A stretch of DNA of 64,000 nt from Algimonas ampicilliniresistens (GTDB taxonomy: Bacteria > Pseudomonadota > Alphaproteobacteria > Caulobacterales > Maricaulaceae), in NCBI RefSeq assembly GCF_030159955.1, contig NZ_BSNK01000002.1, positions 806,001 to 870,000 of the forward strand, read 5' to 3'. The notes beneath the pieces are model-generated. The model worked only from the letters and a program-made list of their open reading frames with translations, was not told the DNA's origin and ran no database searches. Positions 23,389 to 32,512 of the stretch are shown here, piece after piece. The translations under genes and the position numbers were made by a program. Within the stretch, counting starts at the first letter, position 1, and each line of letters begins with the position of its first letter.

Positions 23389-25413
23389 ATGGCCGTAATG
23401 GTATCAGCTGATATTGGAAATCAGGTAAGAGTCGAAAGCATTACCTCAAGCTACCCGCAGAATACAGCTGAAGGTGGAACGACGCGAGTGGGTAACATCG
23501 CGCTCGGTGCTAACGTCAGTGACGCGACAACTAAGACGCTTGCGCAAATCGCGTTTAATCAAGGTCAGTTTTACAAAGCTGTTTCAAAAGTCGACTTCAA
23601 CAAACTGGCAACGTCTCAGAAGAGCAATGGCGATGAGACCTTCACCTATACCAAGACAGTCAATGGTCAGTCTCATACGCTTACGATGCGTAAATCTGAT
23701 ATGCTCGAAAGTGTGGTTCTTGAGGAAGTTAAAAGCCAGTCGCAAATCGATGCTGTTGCGAAGAAATACAAGATCGATCGTGAAACAACGTACATTACAG
23801 TGGACGGTAAAAAATACTTCGTCCGTTTGAATATTCCGATGCACTTCGGGGTTGGTAATCAAAATAGTATTATTATCGATACCGTCTTGTTTGTTGTTGG
23901 GACAGAAGCACTTGGAGCCGCCGTTGCCGGTGTGATTTCGTCGCTTGGTATTGGTGCGTTTGCCGCAGCGCTAGCCAGTATCAATACAGCAGTATTCAAG
24001 GTTCTCTGGTCCGCTGTCTCGGGCGCGCTTCAAATGGTCTATGTCTTTACGCAGGCATTTATCGGGGGTTTGGTGGCCGAGGGCGGCGGAGTCGCAGCTG
24101 CTTGGGCAGCAGGTGTCGCCGCTGTGGGTGAAGCAGCCGAAGGCGCTTTCGTCGCTATCACTGCATCCGCGTTAGCATACACACTCGTCGGTGTTTTGGT
24201 GGTTGCGACGATCTACTTAATTCTAACCTATGCGCTTCATTATACCTATCAGAATGTCTACCTGTACAACTTGACGAAGTACGAACTCGATTTCGATTTT
24301 GGGTATATTTACGAGGGCAGCGATCATAACGTTCTTACCAAGACATTGGCGCCCTTAAAGTCCAAAACGGGCCCTAATAATATCAATTTGGGCGAATGGT
24401 ATTCTGCCACAGCTTTTCGGTTCCAGAGCGACTCTAAATTTCATGGCCTAGGCTATGCTATGACGTTTAGTTTGAAGGACCCCAAAACGGGCGCAATCGT
24501 TCAGCAAATGGCCTGTATGTTCGATATTCCGTTCGCCGGAAATAATAGCTTGATGACCTCTGCAACATTGCCGTCAAATATAAAAACCTTTTACTCGAGT
24601 AATGAGGGGAAGGTTAAAAAGACTCAGCATTCCAGTCAGAATAACAACTTCGAGATCATCACGACTTATGATTATCTAAGTGGTAAGCATCCAGATCCAG
24701 AAACGGGGGATAGCGAGTATTTATACAACTCGCTCATCATCATTCGTGAAAAAAGCAAGGTTTTTTCGATCAACCCATCCGCTAAGTTAAGTGGCAGTGG
24801 ACATCTTTCTGTTCCGTCGAACGCAGCCTATGAGTTCGGAACTGGAGATTTCACATTACAGGCTTGGATAAAACCAACGCGTGCGGGAACGATTTTTGGG
24901 AAGAAATCGACTGCGGGGGGTAGTGGCGCCAATGCTGGGTTGCTTCTCGTTCTGCAACCTGATGGAAAATTCAAACTCGCGACGGATAATGGGTTTGGTT
25001 ACAGCCAAGTTGTTACAGATGCGTCGAACGTATTTGACGGTGACTGGCATCACGTTTCAGCTGTTCGGTCGGGATCATCCATGACCGTTTTTGTTGATGG
25101 TCAGCAGATTTCGGCGACCTTATCAGGCAGCTTGGCGTCTCCGCTTAATGTCAGCAATGACTTACCCCTATTGATTGGGAGTGTTCAGCAAAACCAAGAG
25201 CCCTATATTCATTATGAAGGTTCGATTAGCCATGCGCGCGTTTGGAACATTGCTCTTGACGCCGCTAAACTCCGCCAAACGATCAATAGTGAAGTGAGTT
25301 CTTCATCAGCGGGTTTGGTGGGGGATTGGACGCTCCACACGGATGGCAGCGATAGAAGCGCCACTCACAACAATGCAAGTGTGTCCGGATCTGTCAGTTT
25401 TGGAGCTCATTAG
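23389..25413 (+). CDS. Unrecognised membrane protein, paralogue 2, with C-terminal LamG-like domain
   Basis: This protein has 674 residues from the second ATG at 23389, which has AAAGG at a good distance; 23383 is too close to it. Residues 1-456 repeat the layout of the upstream paralogue: N-domain with KSQSQIDAVAKKYKIDRETTYITVDG, Gly/Ala helical middle, one membrane helix at about 263-283, and beta-rich block with GLGYAMTFSLKDPKTG, CMFDIPFAGNNSL and TYDYLSGKHPDPETGD. Residues about 457-674 are an added concanavalin A-like/LamG domain (FTLQAWIKP, WHHVSAVRSGSSMTVFVDGQ, SHARVWNIALD), normally carbohydrate-binding. Only 67 bases separate it from paralogue 1 and no terminator lies between them, so they are probably co-expressed. 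Its job is not known. Confidence 0.75.
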   Translation: MAVMVSADIGNQVRVESITSSYPQNTAEGGTTRVGNIALGANVSDATTKTLAQIAFNQGQFYKAVSKVDFNKLATSQKSNGDETFTYTKTVNGQSHTLTMRKSDMLESVVLEEVKSQSQIDAVAKKYKIDRETTYITVDGKKYFVRLNIPMHFGVGNQNSIIIDTVLFVVGTEALGAAVAGVISSLGIGAFAAALASINTAVFKVLWSAVSGALQMVYVFTQAFIGGLVAEGGGVAAAWAAGVAAVGEAAEGAFVAITASALAYTLVGVLVVATIYLILTYALHYTYQNVYLYNLTKYELDFDFGYIYEGSDHNVLTKTLAPLKSKTGPNNINLGEWYSATAFRFQSDSKFHGLGYAMTFSLKDPKTGAIVQQMACMFDIPFAGNNSLMTSATLPSNIKTFYSSNEGKVKKTQHSSQNNNFEIITTYDYLSGKHPDPETGDSEYLYNSLIIIREKSKVFSINPSAKLSGSGHLSVPSNAAYEFGTGDFTLQAWIKPTRAGTIFGKKSTAGGSGANAGLLLVLQPDGKFKLATDNGFGYSQVVTDASNVFDGDWHHVSAVRSGSSMTVFVDGQQISATLSGSLASPLNVSNDLPLLIGSVQQNQEPYIHYEGSISHARVWNIALDAAKLRQTINSEVSSSSAGLVGDWTLHTDGSDRSATHNNASVSGSVSFGAH

Positions 25414-25435
25414 GGATGGCTCCTGCCTAAAACCC

Positions 25436-26626
25436 CTAGTCGTTGTGGGCGCCGTTATGCGCGTCTACTTCGACAGGTGAGACCGGGCCCAACAAATCAT
25501 CGAACAAGACCTCGCGAATATTACGGGTCGGGGCATCGCCGTAATTGCTCAGCATGATAATCGCTACGTCTCGTTCGGGAATAATACCAAACCATGAGAT
25601 ATAGCCGTTGCTACCGCCCGAATGACTGAGTGTTTCCAAGTCTCGGGTTTGTGTAATGAACCAACCCGGTATGACGGTTGTCGCGTCGCTGACTGTTAAA
25701 GTCTGTGCTCGGCGTAGCGCTCGGCTGTCGTCAGAGAGAAGCCGACCATCCGACAAAGCCCGATAATAATTGATCATATCCGACGCAGACGCATGGACGG
25801 CGCCTGCACCTTGCTGAACAAAGGAATAGCTGAGCGTTTCTGTACGCGCGCCGGCCGTGCCGTTATAGCCTTGGATAAGACCGTCATCTGGCACGGCGAC
25901 CATATCACCTGCCTTGGTATCTAGCTGTTCCATATTGGCGTGAACCATTCCAGCGGGTTCAAACACGCGCATACGGACCAGCGCGTCAAACGGCTGACCC
26001 GAAGTTTTTGCTGCGATCACAGCGAGCATTTCATAACCAAAATTATTGTAAGTCCAACTCCCGGTGCCCGACGTATCGGGTGAAGTCTCGGCCGTTGAGA
26101 TGGCCAATTCTACAGCGTCTGTGTGCTGCACCACCCCGGATTGGTACTGTTGCAAGAGACCTAAAGTAAGATCGGGAATTCCAGAACTGTGAATCAAAAG
26201 ATCTCTGACGGTGACGTCATTCCAACTTTGCGGAGCTTCGGCGAAGAAGTCCGACACAGATGTTTCGAGCGACAGATCACCGCTTTCTATAAGCTGCATA
26301 ATCACCGTCGCCGTGATCTGTTTGCTGGTCGAGAAGAGCTTGAAATTTGTGTCGCTGGTTATGGTGGGGTCGTCAGTTGCTCCGCCGTTACAAGCAAAGC
26401 TATAAATCATGTCTGTCGGTGTCACGATTGTGACAATTCCCGAAAACACATCTGTTGCGCAGGCTTCCGTCAGCATTGTGTCAGTCGCAGAGAAATCCGA
26501 GCCGAGTTGTGATGTGGAAGGGATTGCCGACGTGGCCAGCTCATCTGGCCCTTCATTGTCCAGTCCTTGAGTGCAGGAAGCCAGACAGGCAGAGAGGAGC
26601 AAACCAGCAATAATCTTAAAGGTCAT
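25436..26626 (-). CDS. Serine hydrolase lipoprotein (class C beta-lactamase/DD-peptidase fold)
   Basis: This 396-residue protein has a lipoprotein signal with candidate lipidation at Cys18 (LASC) or Cys14. The serine beta-lactamase fold shows STSK (Ser99, Lys102), YNNFGYE near 185 as the second motif, and SHSGGSNGY near 340 as the third. Such proteins are periplasmic esterases, DD-peptidases or related enzymes; the substrate is not predictable. It converges on paralogue 2 with 22 bases between stops and is divergent from the arginine catabolic operon. It is only distantly similar to the family member at 13120. Confidence 0.83.
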   Translation of the reverse strand: MTFKIIAGLLLSACLASCTQGLDNEGPDELATSAIPSTSQLGSDFSATDTMLTEACATDVFSGIVTIVTPTDMIYSFACNGGATDDPTITSDTNFKLFSTSKQITATVIMQLIESGDLSLETSVSDFFAEAPQSWNDVTVRDLLIHSSGIPDLTLGLLQQYQSGVVQHTDAVELAISTAETSPDTSGTGSWTYNNFGYEMLAVIAAKTSGQPFDALVRMRVFEPAGMVHANMEQLDTKAGDMVAVPDDGLIQGYNGTAGARTETLSYSFVQQGAGAVHASASDMINYYRALSDGRLLSDDSRALRRAQTLTVSDATTVIPGWFITQTRDLETLSHSGGSNGYISWFGIIPERDVAIIMLSNYGDAPTRNIREVLFDDLLGPVSPVEVDAHNGAHND

Positions 26627-26833
26627 ATTGTGTTCCGTTCCTCAGTCTAACGTTTGTCTACGGTCTGACTGCGGTTTCTTCAAGCGTATGACCAGCTTGC
26701 CCTTAATGTCCGACCCTCAACTGTTGATGTCCGCCCCTTGAATCACCTAGCTTCCCCCGCTAGATGGTCGCCACGTCCCCTGACTGCTGTGCCCCAACGG
26801 ACCGGCTCGCGGACGCAAGCGACGAGGTCTTCC

Positions 26834-27811
26834 TTGGACGTCTTTCGCCTAGCCACCCCTGATGATGCCGAAGCTATTGCGCGCTTTACGAGTGCTGCAG
26901 AAGCGGGGCTGACGACGGTCCCGCGCACACGGGAGCGGGTGGACGCCTATATCAATGCCACGCACCGCTATTTGGGTGGAGAGCCGGAAGCAAACCGATT
27001 GCTCTTCGTCGCTGAATGCGACGGCGCAGTGATGGGGATTTCCGGGATTATCCCTAAACTCGGCGTGGATCGCCCGTTCTATTCCTTCAAACGATCGCGC
27101 CATGCCCGGCTGTCCTCACAAATGGATCTGCGAACCGAATATGAGACGCTGCAACTGACCACAGATTTCGATGGTTATACCGAACTGGCCTCAATCTTTC
27201 TGGCACCAGAAGCACGGGGTCGAGGGGTTGCGCGGCTGCTCTCGCTTGGCCGGCTTTGCTTCGTGGAATCGCATCCCGACATGTTCGATCGTCGCCTGAT
27301 GGCGGATATTCGCGGTTGGGTAGATGAGGCCGGGGTCAGCCCGTTTTGGGAGCATCTGACCTCCAAATTCATCAATACGGATTTCGCCATCGCCGATCGT
27401 CTGTCTGCCTCAGATGGGCGCTTCATCATGGAATTGCTGCCAAGCTTGCCGATCCTGATGAACCTCTTGCCGGATGCGGCGCGGATTTGCGCGGGTCGAC
27501 CCCACGACATTTCACGCGGGGCAATGAACTTGTTGATGGGCGCAGGTTTTGAGGAGACGGAACTGTGCGATATTTTTGATGGCGGTCCCGCGATCCAGTG
27601 CCGCGCTGACGCGACGCTGATCGCTCGGACGGTTCGTGACATTGTGGATTATAAGGACGGTCCCCAACGGCTGTTGGCGTTTGCTGGAACAGGCACGGAT
27701 TTTCGCGCCACGCTGACGACGGGGGATATTGCGTCTGGCTTCATTTCTGATGTGGCCAAACCTCTCGGACAAGCGCGGATCGCACTGGCTCAAGATAGGC
27801 GGCACTCATGA
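26834..27811 (+). CDS. astA: Arginine N-succinyltransferase
   Basis: AstA transfers succinyl from succinyl-CoA to the alpha-amino group of L-arginine, the first step of the AST pathway. The protein shows the family blocks TTVPRTRERVDAYI, FVAECDGAVMGISGI, LQLTTDFDGYTELASIFLAPEARGRGVARLLSLGR and FWEHLTSKFI. The frame is open to a TTG at 26738, but the first 32 residues are low-complexity and unlike AstA. A TTG at 26834 has GAGG 6 bases upstream and begins exactly at the domain, giving 325 residues. It overlaps astB (ATGA), the first of three such overlaps in the operon. Confidence 0.9.
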   Translation: MDVFRLATPDDAEAIARFTSAAEAGLTTVPRTRERVDAYINATHRYLGGEPEANRLLFVAECDGAVMGISGIIPKLGVDRPFYSFKRSRHARLSSQMDLRTEYETLQLTTDFDGYTELASIFLAPEARGRGVARLLSLGRLCFVESHPDMFDRRLMADIRGWVDEAGVSPFWEHLTSKFINTDFAIADRLSASDGRFIMELLPSLPILMNLLPDAARICAGRPHDISRGAMNLLMGAGFEETELCDIFDGGPAIQCRADATLIARTVRDIVDYKDGPQRLLAFAGTGTDFRATLTTGDIASGFISDVAKPLGQARIALAQDRRHS

Positions 27812-29148
27812 CAGATAAAACCACACAAGAAATGAATTTTGATGGGCTGGTTGGCCCAACCCATAATTATGCGGGTCTGTCGCGCGGCAATATCGCTAGC
27901 GCCTCGCACAAGGGCCTCGTTTCCAATCCAAAAGCGGCCGCGCTTCAAGGTTTGACCAAAATGGAACGGCTGATTGATCTCGGCATTCCGCAGGGCGTGC
28001 TGCCGCCACATGATGGGCCGCGTATTTCCGTGCTGCGCCAAATGGGTTTTACGGGATCTGATGCCGATATTCTGCAACTGGCCCTGCGCGCCAACCCGGC
28101 ACTGCTGGCCAATGTTAGTTCAGCGTCGTCTATGTGGACGGCGAATGCGGCGACCGTGTCCCCCGCCGCAGACACGAGCGATAGCCGCGTCCATTTCACT
28201 CCGGCCAATCTGATTTCCATGCCGCACCGCGCGCTTGAGCATGGGCTGACGCAACGCATTCTATCGCGCATCTTTGTAGATGACGCTCATTTCAAAGTTC
28301 ATGACGCCCTGCTGATGAACCCTATGCTGGGCGATGAAGGCGCAGCCAATCACAACCGTCTTTGCAAGTCCCACGGTGAAGAAGGATTGGAAGTGTTCGT
28401 CTACGGCAGGGCGGCGCTTGCCGCACGGGATGATGACCCAACATTCCCAGCCCGCCAAACGCTGGAAAGCTGTCACGTCTTGGCCAGCCATCACGGTCTT
28501 AGCCGGGCGCATTTCCTAAGGCAGAATCCGGCGGCCATTGATGCAGGCGCGTTTCACAATGATGTCGTATGCGTCGTGAATGAAGACACAATGCTGTATC
28601 ACGCGCTGGCCTTTGAAACTCCGGATCAGATGGAAGCAGACCTGACGCGCGCCTGCGATCCGCTCGGCTTTGCGCCGCGTTTTGCTCGTGCTGAGATACC
28701 GATTGAAGATGCGGTGAAGTCCTATGTGTTCAACTCGCAGCTTGTGTCGCTTCCGGCTGGCAGCATGGCGATGATCCTACCGACGGAAACGGAAGAAATG
28801 CCGAGCGCGAAAGCCTATGTCGACAGCTTGCTCGCGGATGGGTTTATTCAAGACGCGCATTATCTCGACCTGCGACAGAGCATGAGCAATGGCGGTGGTC
28901 CGGCCTGTCTGCGACTGCGTGTTGCGATGGGCGCGGACGCAATGGGTGCGGTTCATTCCGGCGTGGTGATGACGAAAGATAAAATCGCGGCGCTCCGGGG
29001 CGTTGTGTCCAACCATTATCGAGATCGCTTGACGATTGAGGACATAGGCGACCCGCAATTCCTGACGGATGTTCGCGAAACTTTGGACGCGCTTTCTGCC
29101 GTTCTGGACCTCCCCAATCTTTACGATTTTCAGAAGGATGCCGCGTGA
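27808..29148 (+). CDS. astB: N-succinylarginine dihydrolase
   Basis: This 446-residue enzyme of the amidinotransferase/guanidine-modifying fold removes two ammonia from N2-succinylarginine, giving N2-succinylornithine. The start EMNFDGLVGPTHNYAGLSRGN and the ASHKGLVSNPKAAALQGL stretch are unmistakable AstB. The catalytic Cys is in GGGPACLRLRV near 366, and HFTPANLISMPHRAL and HNDVVCVVNEDTMLYH supply other active-site residues. It overlaps astA and the M20 hydrolase gene by 4 bases each, so the operon is tightly coupled. Cytosolic. Confidence 0.95.
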   Translation: MTDKTTQEMNFDGLVGPTHNYAGLSRGNIASASHKGLVSNPKAAALQGLTKMERLIDLGIPQGVLPPHDGPRISVLRQMGFTGSDADILQLALRANPALLANVSSASSMWTANAATVSPAADTSDSRVHFTPANLISMPHRALEHGLTQRILSRIFVDDAHFKVHDALLMNPMLGDEGAANHNRLCKSHGEEGLEVFVYGRAALAARDDDPTFPARQTLESCHVLASHHGLSRAHFLRQNPAAIDAGAFHNDVVCVVNEDTMLYHALAFETPDQMEADLTRACDPLGFAPRFARAEIPIEDAVKSYVFNSQLVSLPAGSMAMILPTETEEMPSAKAYVDSLLADGFIQDAHYLDLRQSMSNGGGPACLRLRVAMGADAMGAVHSGVVMTKDKIAALRGVVSNHYRDRLTIEDIGDPQFLTDVRETLDALSAVLDLPNLYDFQKDAA

Positions 29149-30407
29149 CGCAATCCGTGAATTTGGCTGATCTAAACGCAGCGGATCGCGCAGCGCTCGA
29201 TCATGCGGCAACGCGGCAAGACGCAATGCTCGACCGTGTGCTTGGTTGGGCTGCCGTCAATACGGGCAGTTGGAATGCAGACGGGCTGAAACAGCTAGCC
29301 CCATCCATTGCAGAGGCGCTACGCGAAACCGGAGCCGAGGTCGAAATTGTCAACGCGCCGCCGATTGAGAAAATCAACGCAAAGGGCGAGACGGACGCCT
29401 TTCACACAGGCCCGGTCCTGCGGGCCGTGCAGCGTCCTGACGCGCCGATACAGATTGTTCTGACCGGGCATTATGACACGGTCTTTCCTCCGAATAGCTT
29501 CACTGACATTACGGATATTGGCGACGGCAAGCTCAACGGTCCGGGCCTCGCCGATATGAAGGGCGGGATCACTGTGATGATTGAGGCGCTGAAGACCTTC
29601 GAAGCGCACGGCGAAACGGATCAACTGGGTTACACAATCATCCTGACTCCCGATGAAGAAACGGGCAATTTTGCCTCCGACACATTTTTGCGGGACGCCG
29701 CTAAAAAAGCCCATGTCGGACTGACGTTTGAGCCTGCCATGGAAGACGGCGCGCTGGCTGGGGCGCGCAAGGGCTCAGGCATTTGGGATATCATCTTTCG
29801 GGGTCGCTCTGCCCATGCTGGCCGTGAACCGGAAAAGGGACGATCTGCCATTTGGGCAGCGTGTGAGATGGCGCTTAAGGTCGAAGCTTTAATGGGCGTG
29901 CGCGACGGGGTCGTATTTAATGTCGGGTCCGTCGATGGCGGTGCAGCAGTGAATATTGTGCCCGATAATGCGGTGCTGCGGGTTGGGTCTCGGGCTCCAG
30001 ATCCAGAATCTGCCGAATGGGCGGAAGCGCAGATCATGACAGCACTTGATGAAGTTCTCAAACGTGACGGCATCACTGCACATACGCATGGTGGTTTTTA
30101 TCGCCCGCCAAAACCACGCAATGCCGCGCAAGATCGATTGATCGGTGATGTGCGGGAAACTGCGAAAGGGATCGGCCTCGATTTGGTCTTCAAGGACACG
30201 GGCGGTGTTTGCGAAGGGAATAATGTCTTCGCGGCTGGGACGCCCAACATCGATACACTAGGTGTTCGCGGCGGGCGTATTCACTCATCCGACGAATTTA
30301 TGGTGGTTAGCAGCCTGTCTGAACGAGCTGGACTGTCCGCGCTCCTTCTCAATCGTTTGGCGGATGGTCGTATGGACGGCCCCGCGATCAAGGCCTTGAT
30401 GTCATGA
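29145..30407 (+). CDS. M20-family metallohydrolase in the arginine operon (possible succinylglutamate deacylase)
   Basis: This 420-residue zinc peptidase/deacylase has all M20 metal ligands: LTGHYDTVFP, the GLADMKGGI Asp, PDEETGNFAS with catalytic Glu, the Glu in TFEPAM, and a distal His in IHSSDEFM. It includes the dimerisation/lid domain (about 200-320). It sits between astB and astD with 4-base overlaps on both sides. The canonical pathway ends with AstE, a zinc enzyme of another family, which is not present here. A role in hydrolysing N-succinylglutamate, or another acylated intermediate, is a context inference. A glutamate carboxypeptidase-type role is the alternative. Confidence 0.82.
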   Translation: MTQSVNLADLNAADRAALDHAATRQDAMLDRVLGWAAVNTGSWNADGLKQLAPSIAEALRETGAEVEIVNAPPIEKINAKGETDAFHTGPVLRAVQRPDAPIQIVLTGHYDTVFPPNSFTDITDIGDGKLNGPGLADMKGGITVMIEALKTFEAHGETDQLGYTIILTPDEETGNFASDTFLRDAAKKAHVGLTFEPAMEDGALAGARKGSGIWDIIFRGRSAHAGREPEKGRSAIWAACEMALKVEALMGVRDGVVFNVGSVDGGAAVNIVPDNAVLRVGSRAPDPESAEWAEAQIMTALDEVLKRDGITAHTHGGFYRPPKPRNAAQDRLIGDVRETAKGIGLDLVFKDTGGVCEGNNVFAAGTPNIDTLGVRGGRIHSSDEFMVVSSLSERAGLSALLLNRLADGRMDGPAIKALMS

Positions 30408-31771
30408 AGTCTACCAATCCTATTACAGGTGCGACTGTCTGGGACGGCGCCGCCGCGTCGTCAGAGGCGGTGAAGGGTGCTGTTGCGGCTGCTCGTGAGG
30501 CGTTTCACAACTTTTCGATGACGCCCCTATCCGAGCGTATTGCGATGATGGAGCGTTGGGGCGAGGCTATCTTGGCTCGTAAGGAACAGATCGCGCGGGC
30601 GATCTCGGACGAAATCGGAAAACCCATGTGGGAAGCCCGCACCGAAGCTGGGGCCATGGCGGGCAAAGTTGCGCATTCGATCCGAGCGCAGGCTGAACGC
30701 GCGGGATCAACCGCTTCAGACGCCATGTCGCTCAATCATAGACCGCACGGCGTCATGGCGGTCTTTGGACCGTTTAACTTTCCCGGTCATTTGCCTAATG
30801 GTCACATTATTCCCGCCCTGCTGGCCGGGAACACGGTTGTTTTTAAACCGAGCGAATTGGCTCCGAGCGTGGGTGATATTTTCGCAGATCTGGCTCGAGA
30901 GGCAGGCTTAGCCGACGGTGTATTGAACATCGTTCAGGGCGGACGCGACACAGGGGCTGCGCTCCTAAATGCCGATATTGACGGACTCTTATTTACCGGA
31001 AGCGCCGGAACAGGGACGTTTTTCCATAAGCATTTCGCGGGGCGTCCGAATGTCATTTTGGCACTGGAAATGGGCGGTAATAATCCGCTGATCATTCACG
31101 ATGCCGCCGATATCGATGCCGCGGCCGATATCGCGACTGTGTCGGCCTTTATATCTGCCGGCCAACGTTGTTCCTGTGCGCGCCGCCTGATTTTGCCGAC
31201 CGGGGCGTTTGGTGATGCTGTTCTCGACCGGATCATGGTGCGGATCGCTGCGATGGCTGTCGGCGCGCCGGATGAGGATGTATTTATCGGCTCAGTCGTG
31301 TCTGAGGATGCTGCCAAGGCTGCCATCCAGTTTGAAGCGGACTTGATGTCTAAAGGCGGGCAGACGCTCGTCGCTTTAGAGCGCAACGGCGCATTTTTAC
31401 GTCCCGGCCTTATGGATGTGACACAGGCTAACGCGCCGGACGAAGAGATTTTCGCGCCTTTCCTGCAGGTTTATCGCACGGACGGCATAGAGGCTCAGAT
31501 CGCGCTCGCTAACGATACTCGGTTCGGTTTAGCGGCAGGTCTGGTCAGTGACGATGCGGCGCTTTGGGATCACGCGCGGCCGCGCCTGCGGGCCGGGATC
31601 GTTAACTGGAATAAGCCGACAACGGGGGCCGCCAGTTCCATGCCGTTCGGCGGTCCAGGTCTGTCTGGGAATTTCCGACCTGGCGCTTATTATGCGGCGG
31701 ATTATTGTGCGTGGCCGCAGGCCAGTCAGATCGCGGCTGTTCCGACGTCTCCGGCTTTGCCGAATTTCTAG
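30404..31771 (+). CDS. astD: N-succinylglutamate 5-semialdehyde dehydrogenase
   Basis: This 455-residue aldehyde dehydrogenase has the NAD-binding region FTGSAGTGTFFHKHFAG near 198, the general-base Glu in LALEMGGNNPLI near 221, and the nucleophilic Cys in SAGQRCSCARRL near 254. VFGPFNFPGHLPNGHI and the C-terminal NWNKPTTGAASSMPFGGPGLSGN are diagnostic of AstD. It oxidises N-succinylglutamate semialdehyde to N-succinylglutamate. It is the last gene of the operon. AstC, the transaminase that supplies the substrate, is not in the window. Confidence 0.93.
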   Translation: MKSTNPITGATVWDGAAASSEAVKGAVAAAREAFHNFSMTPLSERIAMMERWGEAILARKEQIARAISDEIGKPMWEARTEAGAMAGKVAHSIRAQAERAGSTASDAMSLNHRPHGVMAVFGPFNFPGHLPNGHIIPALLAGNTVVFKPSELAPSVGDIFADLAREAGLADGVLNIVQGGRDTGAALLNADIDGLLFTGSAGTGTFFHKHFAGRPNVILALEMGGNNPLIIHDAADIDAAADIATVSAFISAGQRCSCARRLILPTGAFGDAVLDRIMVRIAAMAVGAPDEDVFIGSVVSEDAAKAAIQFEADLMSKGGQTLVALERNGAFLRPGLMDVTQANAPDEEIFAPFLQVYRTDGIEAQIALANDTRFGLAAGLVSDDAALWDHARPRLRAGIVNWNKPTTGAASSMPFGGPGLSGNFRPGAYYAADYCAWPQASQIAAVPTSPALPNF

Positions 31772-31857
31772 TGAGCCCCGTCTGAGCTCAGCCGACTTGC
31801 CACGACCCAACCTCTGCGCCAATAAACGCGCTTGAATTGCCTATCGGAGCCCTTGCC

Positions 31858-32412
31858 ATGAACGCACTGAAAACTCGCCGACTGTTGATCAATCTACATC
31901 TGATTTTTGCCGGTTTAATGGCTCCGGCTTTCATTTTGGTTGCCATTTCTGGTGGGCTCTATCTGATCGGCAATAAAGGCCAAACGGTGGACACGCCCGT
32001 GGTGTTACCGGCGGGCTCGATGCTCGATTTCAGCAGCGATAGTTTAGAAGCTGATGTGCGCGCCTTGCTTTCACAGAGCGGCATTGATCACTCGTTCGAA
32101 TATATCCGTGATCGCGGCACGACGATCGAGCTACGCCCAACGTCTCGGACTTATCTCTCTTTGTCTCAGACGCCGGATGGACTCACCGCCACGCGCCACA
32201 ACCCAAACCTACAAAAATCGATGATCGAACTTCACAAGGGTCACGGTCCAAGCCTGTTCAAACTCTATCAAAAATTCGTGGCTCTGTTCTTGATCGGTGT
32301 GGTTCTGGGCGGCGTTCTCGTCGGGCTCCTGTCCAAAGCCTATCGCGGCAAAACCATTGTCGCTCTGAGTATTGGATCCATTCTGTTTCTCTTTCTCGCG
32401 CTTTTTGCATGA
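31858..32412 (+). CDS. PepSY-associated-type membrane protein
   Basis: This 184-residue protein from the ATG at 31858 (GGAG 8 bases upstream) has three helices. The first is KTRRLLINLHLIFAGLMAPAFILVAISGGLYLI at about 5-37, the PepSY_TM start pattern. A soluble extracytoplasmic loop of about 85 residues follows, and then two helices lie at about 137-158 and 165-184. LHKGHGPSLFKLYQKF carries the conserved His before helix 2, as in PepSY_TM proteins. It is shorter than full PepSY_TM reductase-like proteins. Function unknown. It ends 43 bases before the left repeat of the IS1595 element. Confidence 0.68.
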   Translation: MNALKTRRLLINLHLIFAGLMAPAFILVAISGGLYLIGNKGQTVDTPVVLPAGSMLDFSSDSLEADVRALLSQSGIDHSFEYIRDRGTTIELRPTSRTYLSLSQTPDGLTATRHNPNLQKSMIELHKGHGPSLFKLYQKFVALFLIGVVLGGVLVGLLSKAYRGKTIVALSIGSILFLFLALFA

Positions 32413-32455
32413 CGCAGCGGATCGCATCATGACAGCGAAACTGTCGTTTCAGTAA

Positions 32456-32489
32456 GAATTTATTGGCGTATATATACTTGACAAACCCA
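32456..32489 (+). repeat. Left terminal inverted repeat of IS1595-type element
   Basis: This is a 34-base repeat matching the reverse complement of 35537-35570 at 28 of 34 positions. The shared inner part includes TTGACAAACCCA. The TTGACA at 32478-32483 lies 30 bases upstream of the transposase ATG and may serve as its -35 box. Confidence 0.88.
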
Positions 32490-32512
32490 GTGTGATTAGG
32501 CACTAGGATGGT

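Noticed and set aside
21540-26738. Second copy of the tRNA-Leu 3' end as an island attachment repeat
   Set aside because: I read the region by eye and saw no second copy of the T-arm/acceptor sequence, so an integrative island with attR is not supported, although base composition still suggests transfer.
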